From contig NZ_QVEX01000006.1 in the NCBI RefSeq assembly GCF_003434055.1, forward strand, positions 269,236 through 333,235: a DNA stretch of 64,000 nucleotides, written 5' to 3'. The notes under the pieces are model-generated. The model was not told the DNA's origin, searched no databases, and saw only the letters and a program-made list of their open reading frames with translations. Within the stretch, counting starts at the first letter, position 1; every line of letters begins with the position of its first letter. Positions 61,140-64,000 of the stretch are shown one piece after another. Position numbers and translations under genes: made by a program. Source of the stretch: Enterocloster aldenensis (GTDB lineage Bacteria > Bacillota > Clostridia > Lachnospirales > Lachnospiraceae).

Positions 61140-61802
61140 TTACTGCATGGAGCTGAATATCTCCACGAATTCCTTTGTCCTTGCAGCCGCATCCCCGCCA
61201 AACACAGCAGATCCGGCCACGAACACATTGGCGCCCGCCAGCATGATCTCCTTCACATTGGCAGCGCTGACGCCGCCGTCCACCTGGATATCCACAGGAA
61301 GCCCCAGGCTGTCAATCCTGGCCCTCAGCGCCCTTACCTTGTCAAGGGTGTAGGGAATGAATTTCTGGCCGCCAAAGCCCGGGTTCACGGTCATGATGAG
61401 CACCATGTCCAGCTGGTCCAGGATGCAGTCCAGCGCCTGGATGGGTGTGGCGGGATTTAAGGCAACGCCTGCCTTTAAGCCCAGGTCCTTAATCTGGTTC
61501 ACCACGCGGTCCAGATGGGTACAGGCTTCGGCATGGACCGTAATGATATCCGCGCCGCAGGATTTCATGTCCTCCACATACCGCCCCGGCTCCTCCACCA
61601 TCATATGGACATCAAAAACAGCTTTTGTACAGGAACGCAGGCTCCTGATGACCGGCATCCCAAAGGAAATGCTGGGCACAAAAGCCCCGTCCATCACATC
61701 CAGGTGGATGTATTCAGCCCCTGCCCGTGCCACGGTGCTGACCTGGGATCCCAGATTGCAGAAATCAGCCGCCAGGATTGACGGCGCCAATTTATAGTGC
61801 AT
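61140..61802 (-). CDS. rpe: Ribulose-phosphate 3-epimerase
   Basis: 220 residues, TIM barrel of the pentose phosphate pathway. LAPSILAADFCNLG start, HLDVMDGAFVPSISFG (metal Asp and His, about 33-48), DVHMMVEEPGRYV, LIMTVNPGFGGQKFIP (about 134-149) and DGGVSAANV with the second catalytic Asp. Two bp after rsgA's stop, so cotranscribed. Confidence 0.97.
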   Translation of the reverse strand: MHYKLAPSILAADFCNLGSQVSTVARAGAEYIHLDVMDGAFVPSISFGMPVIRSLRSCTKAVFDVHMMVEEPGRYVEDMKSCGADIITVHAEACTHLDRVVNQIKDLGLKAGVALNPATPIQALDCILDQLDMVLIMTVNPGFGGQKFIPYTLDKVRALRARIDSLGLPVDIQVDGGVSAANVKEIMLAGANVFVAGSAVFGGDAAARTKEFVEIFSSMQ

Positions 61803-61804
61803 TG

Positions 61805-62683
61805 TTAATACCTCCTCTTTTTCTTAAGCTCCTCATACATCAGAAGATAATTCTCATAACGGCTTCGGCTCAGCCTGCCGTCCTTCCTCGCTTCCTTTAC
61901 CCCGCATACCTTCTCGCCCACATGGACGCAGCCAAGGAACCTGCAGTCCTGCTCATACCGGGCAAACTCAGGAAAGTAGTCCTTCAGGTCCCCTTCCTCC
62001 AAATCCGGTGTGAACATGGAACTGAATCCCGGCGTGTCCATCATGTACGTGTTTTCCTCCACGTAGAACAGCTGGGAATGGCGGGTGGTATGCTTTCCCC
62101 GCTCTATTTTCCGGCTGATATCCCCTGTCTCCATGGCTGCCCGGGGCTGGATACAGTTGGTCAGTGAGGATTTTCCCACTCCCGACGGGCCTGCCAGGAC
62201 CGAGGTTTTTCCTCTGAGGATTTTCCTCACCTCTTCCACCCCTGTTTCATCAATGGCGCTGATGAACTTCACCTCATACCCGGCAGCCTCATAGATGCTC
62301 CTGTAGGTCTCCATCAGCCCGTCATCCCCTAAATCCATCTTGTTGAAACAGATGATGACCGGAACCTGCTGTATTTCCATCATGACCAGGAAACGGTCCA
62401 GCAGGTTCAGGTTGGGGGACGGATGGGTCAGGGCAAAGACCACCAGGGCCTGGTCTATATTGGCCACTGCCGGCCGCACCAGGGCATTGGACCTGGGAAG
62501 GATGGCATCGATATTGCCCTCCCCCCCTGCCTCATCCAGAACAGAGAATTCCACATTATCCCCTACCAGGGGCTTTATCTTTTTATTTCTGAAAATCCCT
62601 TTTGCCTTACACTCATAAACCCGGTCTTTACCATCATGCACATAATAAAAACCTGCAATTCCCTTAATTATCTTACCAGTCAT
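61805..62683 (-). CDS. rsgA: Ribosome small subunit-dependent GTPase A
   Basis: 292 residues. Circularly permuted GTPase assisting 30S maturation: OB fold (GIAGFYYV...PLVGDNVEF), G4 FNKMDL (about 113-118), G1 AGPSGVGKSSLTN (about 168-180), G2 HTTRHSQLF, G3 DTPGFSS, and a C-terminal zinc motif CRFLGCVHVGEKVCGV (about 247-262). The gene lies between the PASTA kinase (9 bp upstream) and rpe (2 bp downstream), a conserved firmicute order. Confidence 0.97.
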   Translation of the reverse strand: MTGKIIKGIAGFYYVHDGKDRVYECKAKGIFRNKKIKPLVGDNVEFSVLDEAGGEGNIDAILPRSNALVRPAVANIDQALVVFALTHPSPNLNLLDRFLVMMEIQQVPVIICFNKMDLGDDGLMETYRSIYEAAGYEVKFISAIDETGVEEVRKILRGKTSVLAGPSGVGKSSLTNCIQPRAAMETGDISRKIERGKHTTRHSQLFYVEENTYMMDTPGFSSMFTPDLEEGDLKDYFPEFARYEQDCRFLGCVHVGEKVCGVKEARKDGRLSRSRYENYLLMYEELKKKRRY

Positions 62684-62692
62684 AAACTCCTC

Positions 62693-64000
62693 TTATCCCA
62701 CCGGGAAAAATGTCACCGGGTAGGATGCTATTACAGTCAGATCCGCGCTTCCTGCGTCCACCACTTCCACGGTACCGCTGTCCACGCCATAAGCGCCCTT
62801 AATCCTGGGAATCACCACAGGTATGGTCTGTGCGCCTACTACAAGCCTTTCCTTCATAAGCGGTGTATATACAACGTCTCCGTTTACCGTCTGTTTTAGC
62901 CGGATCATCACACGGACACTGCTGGTCTGGGACGCCGGACCTATGTAGTTGCTCAGGGAACAGGTGGTATCAATGGAACTGAGATAATACTGGGAAGCAT
63001 CTGTCTCCGATGCGTCCGGTTCCCCGCTTACCACATAATCCACAGGGGTGCCGGGGGCCAGTATGGTATCAGGAAGCGGCACCTGGTTAATGACCAATCC
63101 TTCCGCCACCGTATCGCTGCGCTCCTTTGTCACATTGCCGGTCACAAGCCCTGCTCCTGCCAGGAGCGCATCCGCGGAAACCTGGCTCTGCCCTATGAGG
63201 TTTGGCACCCTTCCCAGCTCATTCTCCACTCCTTTGCTGACAAAAAGGGTAACCCGCTCCCCTATCTTAGCAGTCTCGGGGCTGAAGCGCATGATGGTTC
63301 CCGCTGCCGCCGTGCTGCTGAATTCTTCCTTAACATCTACCGCAAGTCCCTTTTCCTCCAGAAGTCTGGATGCATCCAGGACAGTCAGCACCGTAAGGTT
63401 CAGGGTGCCCAGGTTTACCTTATCGCTTCCCTTGCTTAGTGTAACCCCCACCGTGCTTCCTTTGTCCACAACCGTATCCTGGACAATGGTCTGGGCCATG
63501 ATCTGGCCTTCCGGGTAATTATCCGAGTAATCGCTGCCCGTCACTTCCAGCTTCAGGTCCACCTGTGCCAGTTCCTCCCGCGCCTGCTGTTCCGTCATGC
63601 TGAGGATATAGGGCACATAGGTCTGGTTATCCGTAATATTGACCTCCAGGCTGGCAGTCTCCGCCTCCGTGCTTACAGCCACCGTGGGCTTTTCGCTGGT
63701 TCCGGCCCGGAACAGGCCTGTAAGTCTTGAAAACACAAACAGGACCACAGCCACGATGATGATGGCGGCCGCAATGCCGATTGCGGTGACAATGCGTTCA
63801 AACTGTGTGCTGACATCTTTGTCTTTCTGCCTGGATGCCAGGTGGGACGGGCCTTTGCGCTCCCTGCGGTTCCTTTGAGGGGGATCAGCATGGTCATCCC
63901 TCAGTTCCTCCTCCCCAAGGCTTCCCCTGGACGGCTTCCTGCTTTCCTGAAGGTTCAGCAGTTCTTCCCTGGATATGGACCTGGTCCTGCCAAGCTCATC
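62693..64000 (-). CDS. PASTA-domain Ser/Thr protein kinase, C-terminal part
   Basis: Open to the right edge of the window, so the kinase domain is outside. Visible are a basic juxtamembrane linker (LGRTRSISREELL ... RRERKGPSHLASRQKDKD), one transmembrane helix (IVTAIGIAAAIIIVAVVLFVF), three extracellular PASTA modules (starting about TYVPYILSMTEQQAREEL, LNLTVLTVLDASRLLEE and GRVPNLIGQSQVSADALL) and a final beta domain. PASTA modules bind peptidoglycan fragments or lipid II and signal to the kinase (PrkC/StkP group). A GTG at 63754 is internal, not the start. Confidence 0.92.
   Translation of the reverse strand, partial: DELGRTRSISREELLNLQESRKPSRGSLGEEELRDDHADPPQRNRRERKGPSHLASRQKDKDVSTQFERIVTAIGIAAAIIIVAVVLFVFSRLTGLFRAGTSEKPTVAVSTEAETASLEVNITDNQTYVPYILSMTEQQAREELAQVDLKLEVTGSDYSDNYPEGQIMAQTIVQDTVVDKGSTVGVTLSKGSDKVNLGTLNLTVLTVLDASRLLEEKGLAVDVKEEFSSTAAAGTIMRFSPETAKIGERVTLFVSKGVENELGRVPNLIGQSQVSADALLAGAGLVTGNVTKERSDTVAEGLVINQVPLPDTILAPGTPVDYVVSGEPDASETDASQYYLSSIDTTCSLSNYIGPASQTSSVRVMIRLKQTVNGDVVYTPLMKERLVVGAQTIPVVIPRIKGAYGVDSGTVEVVDAGSADLTVIASYPVTFFPVG

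Noticed and set aside
1..64000. CRISPR arrays, tRNA and rRNA genes
   Set aside because: No regularly spaced repeats, tRNA cloverleafs or rRNA segments were recognised on reading either strand.

Overview
The window looks like chromosome from a spore-forming Lachnospirales firmicute (Enterocloster/Clostridium cluster XIVa type). This is inferred from an uninterrupted sigK, codY, a PASTA-domain Ser/Thr kinase, a lysine riboswitch, an LTA-synthase-family protein, strong GGAGG ribosome binding sites and moderate GC. Nearly all housekeeping genes are on the minus strand. No rRNA, tRNA, CRISPR array or prophage was seen.

Layout. 1-4.1 kb: an MscS channel, an ABC-F ATPase and a secreted cell-wall-binding-repeat protein. 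4.3-26.6 kb: an AT-richer accessory island made mainly of short, unrelated, mostly unnamed genes of 70-220 codons (SUKH/SMI1-KNR4, DUF2695, DUF3781 and many orphans) mixed with broken copies of the same genes. This is the architecture of a polyimmunity locus, an array of orphan immunity genes against polymorphic toxins, although no toxin gene is present. It has been shaped by duplication, deletion fusion and decay: at least three copies of one promoter cassette, a colinear decayed second copy of the main leftward run, a methyltransferase-acetyltransferase chimera, an NmrA gene split by a stop codon, a frameshifted SUKH gene and an IS91-type transposase that has lost its HUH segment. Guests include a VOC protein, MmcQ/YjbR, an NapH-like ferredoxin, a SASA esterase and a TetR regulator.

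26.9-38.6 kb is core: tsf-rpsB, codY, topA-dprA-comM-like, the paired DNA-metabolism proteins of TIGR03915/TIGR03916 type, and galE. 38.7-46.6 kb: a GH3 lipoprotein-like hydrolase, sigK, an LTA-synthase-family phosphotransferase, a MATE exporter, and the last two steps of IMP synthesis encoded by separate transformylase and PurO-type cyclohydrolase genes. 46.9-50.9 kb: a MacB-like ABC operon (ATPase, large extracytoplasmic protein, permease). 51.1-52.7 kb: rightward pyrBI behind a structured leader. 52.8-55.1 kb: DUF5684, gloA-like and serS.

55.3-58.7 kb holds an amidohydrolase and an AGCS amino-acid:cation symporter behind a clear lysine riboswitch with an intrinsic terminator. This ties an AGCS carrier to lysine control. 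58.7-64 kb: pyridoxal kinase plus an ECF S-component (probable vitamin B6 salvage), thiN, rpe, rsgA and the C-terminal half of the PASTA kinase, which runs off the right edge.
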